From the NCBI GenBank assembly GCA_945872825.1, contig CAMCBD010000025.1, forward strand, positions 1-33,428: DNA of 33,428 bases, read 5' to 3'. The DNA is from Nitrosomonas ureae. GTDB lineage: Bacteria > Pseudomonadota > Gammaproteobacteria > Burkholderiales > Nitrosomonadaceae. Below, one piece after another: positions 1 to 8,217 of this stretch. The position numbers were made by a program, and so were the translations under genes. How positions within the stretch are numbered: position 1 is the stretch's first letter; every line of letters starts with the position of its first letter. The notes under the pieces are model-generated. The model saw only the letters and a list, made by a program, of their open reading frames with translations, was not told the DNA's origin and ran no database searches.

Positions 1-148
1 CGCTTTCATCAAGGTCTTGATAACCAAACTCCCAATGAGGTTTATTATCAATATCAAGCAATTCATCAGGCTGCCTGAGCTTGATTAACTACCCATATCA
101 GAGCTTAATTCTACTCTCAGGTTGGACAGTTGCAGGAGACCACTTCAG
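1..148 (+). mobile_element. IS3-family insertion sequence, right-end fragment
   Basis: Bases 1-78 read in frame as the last 25 residues of an IS3-type transposase (DDE, OrfB): FHQGLDNQTPNEVYY followed by a short tail and TGA. This matches the usual HxxL/TPxEVY C-terminus of that family. The rest, up to about 147/148, is the non-coding IS terminus, which starts TGAAGTGG when read on the minus strand. Positions 2-148 are the exact reverse complement of 33282-33428. The element is cut by the window edge, so its group and full length cannot be seen. It interrupts the histidine kinase gene that follows. Confidence 0.8.
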
Positions 149-1255
149 CCCTCCCATCATATCAATAATGTTTTTAGAAATAGCCAGACCTAAACCGGTG
201 CCTCCAAACTTTCTGGTAATTGAACCATCGGCTTGATAAAAAGGTTTAAAGAGATTTTTGACTACTTCTTCATTCATTCCGATACCGTTGTCTTTAACGA
301 CAACGAATAGCACTTGATCTTGATACTGGGCGTAAATGTCAACGATTCCATTTTCTGAGAATTTGATCGCATTGGAGACAATGTTACTAATTACCTGCTT
401 TAACCGAGCCTCGTCGCCTTCTACGTATTGATCTTCGTCAATTTGCTGGTAATTACAATGAAGTGTGACACACTTTTCCTTTGCAGAGCTTAGCAGAATT
501 GCATAGCAGTCCTTAAAGACTTTTCTCAGGGAGAGTTGCATTTTTTCAATTTGAAATTTACCGGCCTGAATCTTTGAGAAATCGAGCAACTCGTTGACGA
601 TATCTAATAGATGTTTTCCAGATAAATGAATATCATGCGCATAGTCTTTAATTTTTTCTGGATTGGATTCCATCTCCACCTCAATTAGCTTTGATAGTCC
701 CATCACGGCATTCAGTGGTGTGCGAAGCTCATGACTGACATTGGCTAAAAACTCATCTTTCATTTTTTGAGCCTGCTGCCACTCCTTTAAGTTAGTGATA
801 TCTTCAAAAACACCCACATAACCGATCAAGTGATCACTGGCATCTCTGAGAGCACTAATCGATAGAAATGAGGTAAAGGTTGACTTATCCTTGCGGATAT
901 AAATCCATTCCCTGGTTTCAACTTCTCTTTTTTCTCGGGGATTTTTGACAAAAACATCAAAACCAGGCGCTATACCCAATTCCATAGCTCGGGCTATGAC
1001 TTCATCATGAGCATGGATAATTACTGGTGTTACCTTGCCGATAATTTCTTCTGCTTGGTAACCGAGCATTTTCTCGGCGGCGGGATTAAAGATAAGGATA
1101 ATCCCATTTAAATCTGTCTCGATAACTCCGTAGCGCGTTGTTTCAATAATGGCTTCAATTGCCCGGGTACGAATAGAGTCTCGATGACTTCGGCTGTGAA
1201 GATACGCAATGTATCCGATACATGCGAGAGAGAAGGCGACTAAAATAACTGTCAT
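98..1255 (-). pseudogene. PAS-domain sensor histidine kinase, 3' end cut by IS
   Basis: This is a membrane-anchored two-component sensor kinase. One hydrophobic segment (about residues 3-22) is followed by a PAS domain (about 38-160) containing FNPAAEKMLGY and ending in the PAC-like GVFEDITNLKE. The HisKA domain carries the phospho-acceptor in FLANVSHELRTPLN, near residue 175. The HATPase_c domain has its N box (NIVSNAIKFS), G1 box (DNGIGM), F box and G2 box (GGTGLGLAI). The native sequence stops after DMMGG. The last 16 codons (LKWSPATV...) come from the IS end, so the final ATPase strand and any receiver domain are lost. An in-frame TTG at 1267 would add four residues. Neither start has a clear ribosome binding site. 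No partner regulator is visible. Confidence 0.8.
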
Positions 1256-1400
1256 AGATAACTGCAATGGGCGGAAGCCGGGTTGCTAATAAGCATAAAG
1301 TTTTCAATAAGAATGATAGTAAATCAGTGGCTCGATTTATCCTAATGAGTGAATCGCCAATCAAGAAGATCTTTATTTCTTAAAGTTTAAAATCATAGAG

Positions 1401-1559
1401 ATGATGAATTACTTTCTCTTACCAGCCATGTCTGGAAGCGTTCAAGATATTATTGTGATACTTAAGCGGGTAGCTGCTGAGAAGGATTCCGAAGCTACAA
1501 TCCGAGCCGCTTTTGACAGTCAAACCAGCCTGTCGGACCAAGATCAGCCGCCTGAATAA
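1401..1559 (+). CDS. Possible small ORF, 52 residues, unrecognised
   Basis: It starts with tandem ATG codons and reads MMNYFLLPAMSGSVQD, then a charged stretch likely to form a helix (LKRVAAEKDSEATIRAAFDS), and ends QDQPPE. Its stop codon lies inside the palindrome at 1552-1598. There is no convincing Shine-Dalgarno sequence, and I do not recognise a family. It could be a gene remnant or a chance ORF. Confidence 0.2.
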   Translation: MMNYFLLPAMSGSVQDIIVILKRVAAEKDSEATIRAAFDSQTSLSDQDQPPE

Positions 1560-1602
1560 CTGTCATATCTCGTGGCACTCGAAATGACAGTTATTCAGAG
1601 GT
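1552..1602. repeat. Short REP-like palindrome, copy 1
   Basis: A perfect 15-bp inverted repeat, CTGAATAACTGTCAT (1552-1566) and its complement (1584-1598), encloses a 17-base loop. Its right half (1579-1602) matches 15696-15719 at 23 of 24 positions, so it looks like a shortened relative of the longer palindromic element at 15636-15706. Confidence 0.6.
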
Positions 1603-1691
1603 CTCCATCGACACGCAGCTTTTATCCTTCCAACCATATGATGCAGTGAAGCGTTTTGTAAGATTTTGCGTGGAAAGCTGAAGCGCTTGTA

Positions 1692-3038
1692 TTACTTTTG
1701 CACTGGGTCTTCCGCCGTAATCATTACATTCTTTTTAACAATCGCCTGAGCGCGGTCAATTTTTACCGTGTCTTTTTTTAGATTTTCTACCGCTTTGTCG
1801 TTTACTTGGGTTGTAAATTTAATACTGATGCTATGCTCGCCAACCGGCACATTGCCCAGCAAATAAAATCCCTTCTCATCCGTGAACGAGTGAATTTGCG
1901 GTGATTCAGATAAGAATACTTCGATTTTCTCAAGGGATTGCTGGTTGTTTTTTTCACTAAACGCCACGACCCCTGCAACTGCGCCGTACTGTGGTGCAGT
2001 ATTGGTTTCTGGGGTGATTTTAGTTGCAACTGATCGCACCATGAGTAGGATCGCCTCTGATGCAAATCCGGCTGTAAATGCCAAAGCGACTGAATTGGTC
2101 ACATTACTTGGCTCAATTAGATAATAAGCAAGAACCGCAAGAAAAGGTGCCGAGATAAATTGCACCATTTGAAATATCAAGTGCTCACGAAACTCGTACT
2201 GTGTTAATTTGGGTTGCTTCTCTGTGGCTACGTGTTCTGACCCCGCCTGTTTTTGGAGCTCTGGCAATCGCCTAGTCAAGCTAATACTTCCGCCCATTAG
2301 CGCAAGAATAATAAAATACAGCGGGACAAGTAATCCATCGCTTACTTGACAAGTAACCGCTTTACCATATCCATCATTTTCAATTTTTACACAATTATTT
2401 ATATATCCACCTATGTTTAAAACCCATGCGCCAGCTAATTTGGTACCTGGAATTGGTGTTCCGGCAACTACTTCTTGTTTGGGTTGCGGTTCGACACAAA
2501 GTAAATTCTTGGCTTTGGGATCCAAGGTACAACCAACAAATACAGCAATCGGCCGCTCACGAAGTGTTTTGAGGTATTGTTTTTCATCAGGTACGGCTAG
2601 GTTCTGTTTGTCAGGTTCGGTTTGATGAGATTGTGTAGTAGAACTGAAAAGAGGATTAATGAATGGATAGAAGGTCAGTAAAAGTGACATCAACATAAAG
2701 CTGTATGCAAATATCATCCACTTATTTCGTTGTCGAGATCTTTTGTCTTCTATTTTTCTTCTTTCGTCTGGATTTGATCCTTCAGCTGGTAGGGATTCAA
2801 TCGGAGCGGTATAGATTTGTATGAAAAGTAAACACATAAAGATAACGACTGGGAGTATCGGAGTATTACTTTCGCCACTTTCTCCTTGTACTTCTGAAAA
2901 AAGCATGAGAGCACACAGTAAATTAAAAATATGCGCAGCAACCCATACCCAGTTAGCTTTTGCCCATTCTTGAATCGATGTCCAACTATCAGATGAAATC
3001 AGACCCTCAGAATTTGTATCTTGATTATTTGTGCTCAT
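1692..3038 (-). CDS. Multi-pass membrane protein with C-terminal beta-sandwich-like domain
   Basis: I do not recognise this 448-residue protein as a named family. Hydrophobic segments occur near the N-terminus (WVWVAAHIFNLLCALMLF, then PVVIFMCLLFIQIY), at IFAYSFMLMSLLLTFY, at LLVPLYFIILALMGG and at FLAVLAYYLI/VALAFTAGFASEAILL. That suggests six or so membrane passes. Between the third and fourth lies a hydrophilic loop with three cysteines. The last 90 residues (VAGVVAFSEKNN... SFTDEKGFYLLGNVPVGEHSISIKF) have the pattern of a carboxypeptidase-regulatory-like beta sandwich. The ATG at 3038 is preferred over an upstream GTG at 3056 because AAAGG lies about nine bases before it. It has no operon partner. 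Confidence 0.7.
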   Translation of the reverse strand: MSTNNQDTNSEGLISSDSWTSIQEWAKANWVWVAAHIFNLLCALMLFSEVQGESGESNTPILPVVIFMCLLFIQIYTAPIESLPAEGSNPDERRKIEDKRSRQRNKWMIFAYSFMLMSLLLTFYPFINPLFSSTTQSHQTEPDKQNLAVPDEKQYLKTLRERPIAVFVGCTLDPKAKNLLCVEPQPKQEVVAGTPIPGTKLAGAWVLNIGGYINNCVKIENDGYGKAVTCQVSDGLLVPLYFIILALMGGSISLTRRLPELQKQAGSEHVATEKQPKLTQYEFREHLIFQMVQFISAPFLAVLAYYLIEPSNVTNSVALAFTAGFASEAILLMVRSVATKITPETNTAPQYGAVAGVVAFSEKNNQQSLEKIEVFLSESPQIHSFTDEKGFYLLGNVPVGEHSISIKFTTQVNDKAVENLKKDTVKIDRAQAIVKKNVMITAEDPVQK

Positions 3039-3174
3039 CGTATTTACCTTTTTCACTTTTTGATATTAAGAAAAAGAAATTTTAGTTGTTACTAAACCAT
3101 TAAATCTCTACTTATCACTGTCAGCTTAACGTTAATGCCATATATCGTAAAGAAATTAATTGATTAGAGTCATT

Positions 3175-4968
3175 TTACTTCCCCCGCATAAACAATTTAT
3201 CTAAATCAACCAAGCTGGTCTCAAACCAGGTGGGTCTACCGTGGTTGCATTGGCCGGCGCGTTCGGTGATTTCCATTTCGCGCAACAACGCGTTCATTTC
3301 TTCGATGGTCAGTTTGCGGTTGGCGCGAATTGCGCCGTGGCAGGCCATGGTGGCGAGTATTTCATTGCGTTTGGCGGTTAAAATCTGACTGGCGCCGTAT
3401 TCACGGATCTCGCGCAAGATATCGTGCGTGAGTTGCGCAATATCGGCGTGTTGCAGCGTGGCCGGGACTGCGCGGACTGCCAGCGTGGTGGGTGACAGGA
3501 TTGCGATTTCGAATCCCAATTGGTCCAGTGTTGTCTGATTTTCTTCCACGACAGCGACTTCCAGGCCATCGGCGTAAAAAGTGACCGGAATCAGTAGCGG
3601 TTGCATCGGTATTTCATTTTGATCAAGCGCTTGCTTGAGTTTCTCGTACATAATCCGCTCATGCGCGGCGTGCATGTCCACAACCACCAGGCCGCGCGTA
3701 TTTTGTGCCAGAATATAAACGCCGTGCAGTTGCCCCAGCGCAAAGCCGAGTGGATGGCTATCCTGTTCTTCTTTCGCTGCGGCGGGTTGATCCGATTTCC
3801 CTAAGGGTGTGACGGGTGCAGTGTTTATCGGCGCCGGTTGGTATGAATTAGCCCCCGTACCAAATAATGTGCGATAAAAGCTTGCCGGTTGCGACACGGT
3901 ATTGGGCTGTGCAGGGGCGATTCTGGGGTAAACAGGGAATGATCGGGTTGCTTGCACCGGTTCGCCGTTTTTCATTTCTTGGTTGGGCGAAGCCAGTGCC
4001 TTGTTGATGGCATGAAAAATGAATTGATGCAGTGCGCGTGATTCACGGAAGCGGACTTCTGTCTTCGTCGGATGCACATTCACATCAACGCTTTCCGGGT
4101 CGATATCCAGAAACAGAACAAAAGCCGGATGTTTGTCCAAATGCAATACGTCCCGATAAGCTTCGCGCAGGGCGTGTGAGATCAGTTTGTCGCTGACAAA
4201 ACGGTTATTCACGAAAAAATATTGTGCATCACGCGATGAGCGTGCATAGGCCGGTAGCGCCACCATGCCGTGCAGGTAAATATCTGTAGACCGCTCATCA
4301 ACAAATGCAGCGGTTTGGCCAAATTCTTCACCCAGTATTGATTGGATTCTTTGTGCTGAACTTGCCGCACGTAATTGGCGGCGCACCTTACCATTATGTT
4401 GTAATACAAATTCAATTCCGGACTGAGATAGCGCGATACGCTTGAATACCTCGTCGCAGTGCGCAAGCTCGGTGGCTTCCGACTTTAAGAATTTGCGCCG
4501 CGCGGGGATATTGAAATATAAATCGTTCACGTCCAGAGTCGTTCCGCTCGTCAGCGAAGAAGGCTCTGGCTGCGAGACCGATTTGCCATCGATCTGTATT
4601 TGCCAGGCATGGCTTTGCCCGGCTTGGCGGCTGGCTAATGTCAGTCTCGACACGGCGGCGATACTCGCCAACGCTTCACCGCGAAAACCCAGGCTGGTGA
4701 TTTTGTGTAAATCTTCCAGTGTGCTGATTTTGCTGGTGCTATGACGTGTCAGAGCCAACAGCAACTCCTCTTTGGCGATGCCCATGCCGTCATCCATCAC
4801 GCGAATCTGCTTGACGCCGCCTTGCTGGAGCTGCACGGTAATTTTCTTTGCGCCTGCATCGACACTATTTTCCAGAATCTCCTTGAGTGCCGAAGCAGGG
4901 CGTTCGACCACTTCACCGGCGGCGATCTGATTAATCAATAACTCGGGAAGCGGCTTAATCGTGGACAT
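3175..4968 (-). CDS. mutL: DNA mismatch repair protein MutL
   Basis: MutL links MutS mismatch recognition to strand removal. The N-terminal GHKL ATPase is clear: LLINQIAAGEVVERPASALK, then EILENSVDAGA, DDGMGI and TSLGFRGEALASI. The C-terminal dimerisation/endonuclease domain starts at QLHGVYILAQNTRG and contains DMHAAHERIMYE (the DQHAx2Ex4E endonuclease motif with Met for Gln), ACHGAIRANRKL and CNHGRPTW. The protein is therefore of the nicking type found in bacteria without MutH. Length (597) is normal. The linker (about residues 330-400) is Pro/Ala-rich, as usual. It is divergent from the lysin gene, with a 100-bp shared promoter region. Confidence 0.97.
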   Translation of the reverse strand: MSTIKPLPELLINQIAAGEVVERPASALKEILENSVDAGAKKITVQLQQGGVKQIRVMDDGMGIAKEELLLALTRHSTSKISTLEDLHKITSLGFRGEALASIAAVSRLTLASRQAGQSHAWQIQIDGKSVSQPEPSSLTSGTTLDVNDLYFNIPARRKFLKSEATELAHCDEVFKRIALSQSGIEFVLQHNGKVRRQLRAASSAQRIQSILGEEFGQTAAFVDERSTDIYLHGMVALPAYARSSRDAQYFFVNNRFVSDKLISHALREAYRDVLHLDKHPAFVLFLDIDPESVDVNVHPTKTEVRFRESRALHQFIFHAINKALASPNQEMKNGEPVQATRSFPVYPRIAPAQPNTVSQPASFYRTLFGTGANSYQPAPINTAPVTPLGKSDQPAAAKEEQDSHPLGFALGQLHGVYILAQNTRGLVVVDMHAAHERIMYEKLKQALDQNEIPMQPLLIPVTFYADGLEVAVVEENQTTLDQLGFEIAILSPTTLAVRAVPATLQHADIAQLTHDILREIREYGASQILTAKRNEILATMACHGAIRANRKLTIEEMNALLREMEITERAGQCNHGRPTWFETSLVDLDKLFMRGK

Positions 4969-4974
4969 AGAAAA

Positions 4975-5021
4975 TTGTAGTTTTAAAGATTGCTATTATA
5001 TTATTGGGGTCTATGCTTCAA
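4975..5021. promoter_or_regulatory. Likely divergent promoters for mutL and lysin gene
   Basis: On the plus strand, TTGTAG (4975-4980) and TATATT (4997-5002) are 16 bases apart, upstream of the lysin gene. On the minus strand, TATAAT (5000-4995) with TTGAAG (5021-5016) at a short 15-base spacing could serve mutL. These are matches to sigma-70 boxes by eye only. Confidence 0.3.
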
Positions 5022-5068
5022 TTGTACTTGGGTAGGTTACTTAACTCTATTAAATCATTGGAGGTGTC

Positions 5069-5671
5069 ATGATGTTATCAATAGATGGATTGAAAACCCA
5101 CATTCCAGATACCGTGCTCGATCAAATCCCTGATTGTGCCGAGAAGTTTGCTATCAATACCCCATTGCGCCTAGCGCACTTTCTTGCGCAATGTGCTCAT
5201 GAAAGTATGGACTTTAAAGCGCGTGAGGAGAACTTAAACTATTCTGCCGATGGGTTAAAAAAGATCTTTCCAAAATACTTTCCTGATAATTTGGCGGATA
5301 GTTATGCGCGCCAACCAGAAAAGATTGCATCACGGGTTTATGGCGGCAGAATGGGCAATGGCGACGAAGCCAGCAAAGAAGGCTATAAATACCGGGGAAG
5401 AGGGTATATTCAACTGACCGGAAAAGACAATTACAGCAAGTTTGCTCAGACTGTCAGTGATGACATTTTGAATAATCCCGATTTAGTAGCTTCAAAATAT
5501 CCACTACTGTCAGCCGCCTGGTTCTGGAATACTCGTTTACTTAATCAATTGGCCGATGAAGGGGAAAGTGATGACGTGGTGACACGAATAACTAAAAAAG
5601 TGAATGGTGGTGTCATCGGTTTGGACGATCGTATCAAACATTTTAAAAATTATTTTCCGTTGTTGACTTGA
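5069..5671 (+). CDS. GH19 chitinase-like lysin (peptidoglycan/chitin hydrolase)
   Basis: This 200-residue protein has the GH19/lysozyme-like core used by phage endolysins and some secretion effectors. FLAQCAHES carries the first catalytic Glu (about 45), followed by FKAREENLNYSA with a second acidic site. Then come LKKIFPKYF, RVYGGRMGNGDEAS, the hallmark YKYRGRGYIQLTGKDNY, and AAWFWNTRLLNQLAD. It has no signal peptide, so it would need a holin, another secretion route or cell lysis to reach the wall. GGAGG (5060-5064) precedes tandem ATGs at 5069 and 5072; the second has the better spacing. Its stop overlaps the TTG start of the next gene, so the two are coupled. An effector with its immunity protein, or a stranded phage lysin, are both possible. 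Confidence 0.85.
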   Translation: MMLSIDGLKTHIPDTVLDQIPDCAEKFAINTPLRLAHFLAQCAHESMDFKAREENLNYSADGLKKIFPKYFPDNLADSYARQPEKIASRVYGGRMGNGDEASKEGYKYRGRGYIQLTGKDNYSKFAQTVSDDILNNPDLVASKYPLLSAAWFWNTRLLNQLADEGESDDVVTRITKKVNGGVIGLDDRIKHFKNYFPLLT

Positions 5672-6204
5672 AGCGAGCTGCCATCAAGCTAAGTGCAGTT
5701 GCCTACCTAGGAATAAGTGGTCTGCTTACGCTGACCGCCTCACCGGTTTGGGCGACAGAATCGCTTTGTGATGTGCAGGAGCAAGTTATCTTTTCTTGTT
5801 CGCTCGGTAAAAAAATGGTTTCAGTGTGTGCTTCCAATGATTCTTCAGCTAGCAAAGGCTATCTGCAGTATCGATTCGGGCAAAAGGGTGCGCTCGAACT
5901 GGCATTCCCGGATTTAGCAGAATCTGCGCTGGCTTCTCAATCCGTTCAAGCGCGAACCCTGATGTTTTCAGGTGGTGGTGGCGGTTATCTGCGCTTTATT
6001 AATGGGCAACACCATTACATTGTGTATACCGCGATTGGTAAGGGTTGGGGCGCAAAAGACGGCGTTGCCATTGAAAAGAACAACCAATTGATTGCCAATC
6101 TGGAATGCCAGGATATTCTGGTATCAAAATTAAGCGAGGAATTTTTTACTCGCGCTGGTTTATCGGTTGATCAGAATGAATTCCAAATTCCCGGGATTGA
6201 CTGA
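5668..6204 (+). CDS. Secreted Cys-containing protein, possible immunity partner of lysin
   Basis: The TTG start lies in a TTGA overlap with the lysin stop, so translation is coupled. A signal peptide is clear: KR, a hydrophobic core around YLGISGLLTLTAS, and a cut after PVWA. The mature part has cysteines at SLCDV, FSCSLG and SVCAS, and one more in NLECQD, suggesting periplasmic disulfides. The central YLQYRFGQKGALELAFPD and FSGGGGGYLRF suggest a beta-rich fold. Small periplasmic proteins coupled to wall hydrolases are often immunity proteins; that role is inferred here. The last 60 codons are duplicated at 11126-11307 with 6 residue changes. Confidence 0.75.
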   Translation: MKRAAIKLSAVAYLGISGLLTLTASPVWATESLCDVQEQVIFSCSLGKKMVSVCASNDSSASKGYLQYRFGQKGALELAFPDLAESALASQSVQARTLMFSGGGGGYLRFINGQHHYIVYTAIGKGWGAKDGVAIEKNNQLIANLECQDILVSKLSEEFFTRAGLSVDQNEFQIPGID

Positions 6205-6209
6205 TCTAA

Positions 6210-6238
6210 ATCCGGCTAACGTACCGGATTAATAAAAA
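6210..6238. terminator. Possible bidirectional terminator between convergent genes
   Basis: ATCCGG (6210-6215) pairs with CCGGAT (6224-6229) across an eight-base loop and is followed by an A/T-rich run. It lies between the convergent ends of the secreted-protein gene and the tonB fragment. The equivalent stem in the right copy is weakened by substitutions. Confidence 0.3.
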
Positions 6239-6546
6239 ATTCGCGCATCAGAAAATCTTCCAGTCCCGCTGAATCTTTCTCGCGTGCGGATAACACGACG
6301 ACACGGTGCAGACGGTGCGATTCCCAGTTGAAATCCTCTTTGTAATGCTCACGAATTAATTGGATCATCCGGCGGACCATGGCGAGTTCAACATTGCCAT
6401 CCGGTACAGCTTCGACTTGGATCGTTTGCAGCCGGGGATTGCTTTGACCTGTTGTCCAAGCGCGGAATGAGAATTCAGCTGTGCGTGGACCTATTCTAAG
6501 AATTTGAAATATGCCACTGGTGCCGGGATTCTGGAGATTGCGCCTG
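6216..6546 (-). pseudogene. 3' fragment of tonB-like gene (left copy)
   Basis: This encodes the last ~108 residues of the TonB/TolA-like protein that is complete at 11319-12194, from RRNLQNPGTSGIFQILRIG to FFINPVR. Only two residues differ from the full copy (Val for Gly after QVEA, Val for Ile in HRLHR), although about 15 bases differ. Upstream of 6546 the reading frame runs into IS91 sequence, so the N-terminal anchor and proline-rich region are missing and the product cannot work as a membrane-anchored energy coupler. Confidence 0.85.
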
Positions 6547-7802
6547 CGTTGTGCTGACTGCACCCATGAAAAGCTGATCGCCTTTTCCTGTAAACGGCGA
6601 GGATTCTGTCCTTCGTGCGGTGGGCGGCGCATGGCGCAGACGGCGGCTCACCTGGTCGATCACGTCATTCCCAATGTACCCGTGCGCCAATGGGTGATTT
6701 CATTGCCAATTCCGTTACGTTATCTGTTAGCTGCTCATCCACACTTACTCACGCCGGTATTGCAAGTTATACAGCGCGCCATTTCAACTTTTCTGATCAA
6801 ACAGGCCGGATTGAAGCGGCGTGATGCACAAACCGGTGCGATCACGCTGATTCAGTGCTTCGGTTCGGCGGCCAATCTCAACATCCATCTGCATTGCCTG
6901 GTACTCGATGGGGTTTATCGCATCCAAAACGACACGCTGGAATTCCGTAGCGTGCGGTCACCAACGGCTGACCAGCTGCAGGCTCTGCTCAGCCAGATCA
7001 TCAAGCGTGTCATGAAAGCATTGACCCGCCACGGGCACGGTGCGCTCATTGAGGAGGAGGGCATGACCTACCTGGCCGACATAGAATCGAATGCTGCTTT
7101 GGCACCGCTGCAATCGGCAGTTTGTACCTACCGGATTGCGCTTGACCCTCGGGCAGGACAGAAAGTACTGACGTTGAAAACCGTGGCCACACAAAACCTG
7201 GAACAGTCTGGCCAGGAGTACTGTGCCAACGCCCACAGTTTTAGTCTGCACGCCGGGGTACGTTGCGCTATGAACCAGCGTAATAAGCTGGAACGTTTGT
7301 GCCGCTACATTACCCGCCCCGTGATTGCCGATGAACGTCTGGCACGCAATAAAGAAGGGCAAGTGGTGTTAACGCTGAAAACACCTTATCGGGATGGCAT
7401 CACGCATATCGTCCTGTCGCCGTTGGAATTCATGCAACGCCGGCCGCATTGGTTCCCAGGCCAAGGCTCAACCTTATTCGTTTCCATGGCGTGCTTGCAC
7501 CAAACGCGAAGCTTCGTTCTGAGATTATTCCTGGTAGCAAGAAAAACAAAAGTAATGCATCAAATGCGAGTGACGCTGTGCCGCATTCCCCGGCTTCCGT
7601 GCGTATCAGTTGGGCGCGTTTGCTCAAGCGGGTGTTTGAGATCGACATTGAGCGCTGCCCGCATTGTGGCGGGAATATGAAAATCATCGCCGCCATACTG
7701 GAGAGAACCGCAATCACTAAAATTCTAAACCATCTCGGCTTGCCCGTCCGGGCGCCACCGCGTTCACCTGCGAAGGCCCAGGGCCTTTTCGATCCCAGCT
7801 GA
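6547..7802 (+). pseudogene. IS91-family transposase remnant (5' truncated, frameshifted)
   Basis: IS91 transposases are rolling-circle (HUH) enzymes. The remnant starts inside the N-terminal zinc ribbon (LRCADCTHEK, then SCKRRGFCPSCGGRRM) and continues through RQWVISLPIPLRYLL. The HUH motif is in LNIHLHCLVLDGVY, followed by RLCRYITRPVIADERLA. Near 7438-7442 the frame is lost: the first frame reads into LEFMQRRPHWF, while the proper continuation (LVPRPRLNLIRFHGVLAPNAKLR, then RISWARLLKRVFEIDIERCPHCGG) is in another frame. That fits one lost base. The first part of the gene is replaced by the tonB repeat, so the element is dead. Confidence 0.88.
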
Positions 7803-7858
7803 TTCCAACCCTTCTTTCTCAGATCTTTTCTTGATTGAGCTGATCATACCGCTTGGGC

Positions 7859-7876
7859 GCCTTTCGCATGAAAGGC
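7859..7876. repeat. Perfect hairpin near the IS91 3' end
   Basis: GCCTTTC and GAAAGGC enclose a four-base loop. There is no T-run after it on either strand, so it is a poor terminator candidate. A subterminal hairpin is common at the replication-origin end of IS91-type elements, and the position downstream of the transposase fits that. Confidence 0.4.
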
Positions 7877-7955
7877 AAAAATGCTTCTAACTGACAGGAA
7901 TTTTATTGCACCTTTAAGCAAAATCAGATGCTTTTTTGATCGTTCAGCAGCTTAT

Positions 7956-7983
7956 TTGCCTAAACATCCGGTTTGCGTATAAT
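7956..7983 (+). promoter_or_regulatory. Sigma-70-like promoter for the repeat-peptide operon
   Basis: TTGCCT (7956-7961) and a consensus TATAAT (7978-7983) are separated by 16 bases. Transcription would start near 7990 and run through the small ORFs, the oxygenase and the nucleotidyltransferase. It lies after the dead IS91 gene and is the best promoter match in the accessory segment. Confidence 0.5.
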
Positions 7984-8056
7984 GAACTTTAGCAAAAAAG
8001 AGCGTTTATTTTTCCTATAAGCTCTCAAAGTTGTTTTTTATATAAAGAAATAGCTT

Positions 8057-8203
8057 ATGGCATTTAAAAGAGCTTCACCAATGAATTTCTATGGCGGAGT
8101 TACCGCTGAAGCCGTGATTTTGTTAGGGTATTGGTGCCGAGCTGTGATTCGGTTATGTGCCGAAAGAAGTTCGGTATTTCGCAATTCTGGAGTTCAACAA
8201 TAA
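8057..8203 (+). CDS. Possible 48-residue leader ORF, unrecognised
   Basis: It reads MAFKRASPMNFYGGVTAEAV, then a hydrophobic stretch (ILLGYWCRAVIRLC) and ends SGVQQ. The stop lies 14 bases before the start of the repeat peptide gene. Only a weak purine stretch precedes the ATG. It may be a second small peptide, a leader that tunes translation, or chance. Confidence 0.25.
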   Translation: MAFKRASPMNFYGGVTAEAVILLGYWCRAVIRLCAERSSVFRNSGVQQ

Positions 8204-8217
8204 GCTAAGGGGTTAAT

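Larger units (their letters stand above)
1268..1691. other. Intergenic region with REP-like palindrome
   Basis: This 420-bp stretch separates two minus-strand genes. It holds a possible 52-codon plus-strand ORF (1401-1559) and a 15-bp perfect inverted repeat (1552-1566 with 1584-1598), both listed separately. I see no recognisable RNA gene or strong terminator. Confidence 0.4.
6023..6546. repeat. 524-bp direct repeat, left copy
   Basis: This segment aligns without gaps to 11126-11649, with about 33 mismatches (roughly 94% identity). It spans the 3' end of the secreted-protein gene and the 3' end of the convergent tonB-like gene. Homology stops abruptly at both edges. To the left the intact secreted-protein gene continues; to the right an IS91-type transposase fragment begins at about 6547. 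The offset between copies is 5103 bp. Confidence 0.93.
7803..8217. other. Intergenic: IS91 tail, promoter and leader of the peptide operon
   Basis: This 415-bp stretch starts with the presumed end of the IS91 element, including a perfect hairpin at 7859-7876. It then becomes AT-rich, holds a sigma-70-like promoter at 7956-7983, and ends with a leader of more than 200 bases before the repeat peptide gene. A 48-codon ORF lies in the leader (8057-8203). Confidence 0.5.

Noticed and set aside
3175..4968. Met replacing Gln in the MutL endonuclease motif (DMHA for DQHA)
   Set aside because: This variant is usual in betaproteobacterial MutL proteins as far as I know, and all metal-binding residues are kept.
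7859..7876. Hairpin after the IS91 gene as a rho-independent terminator
   Set aside because: The stem is good but there is no T-run after it on either strand.
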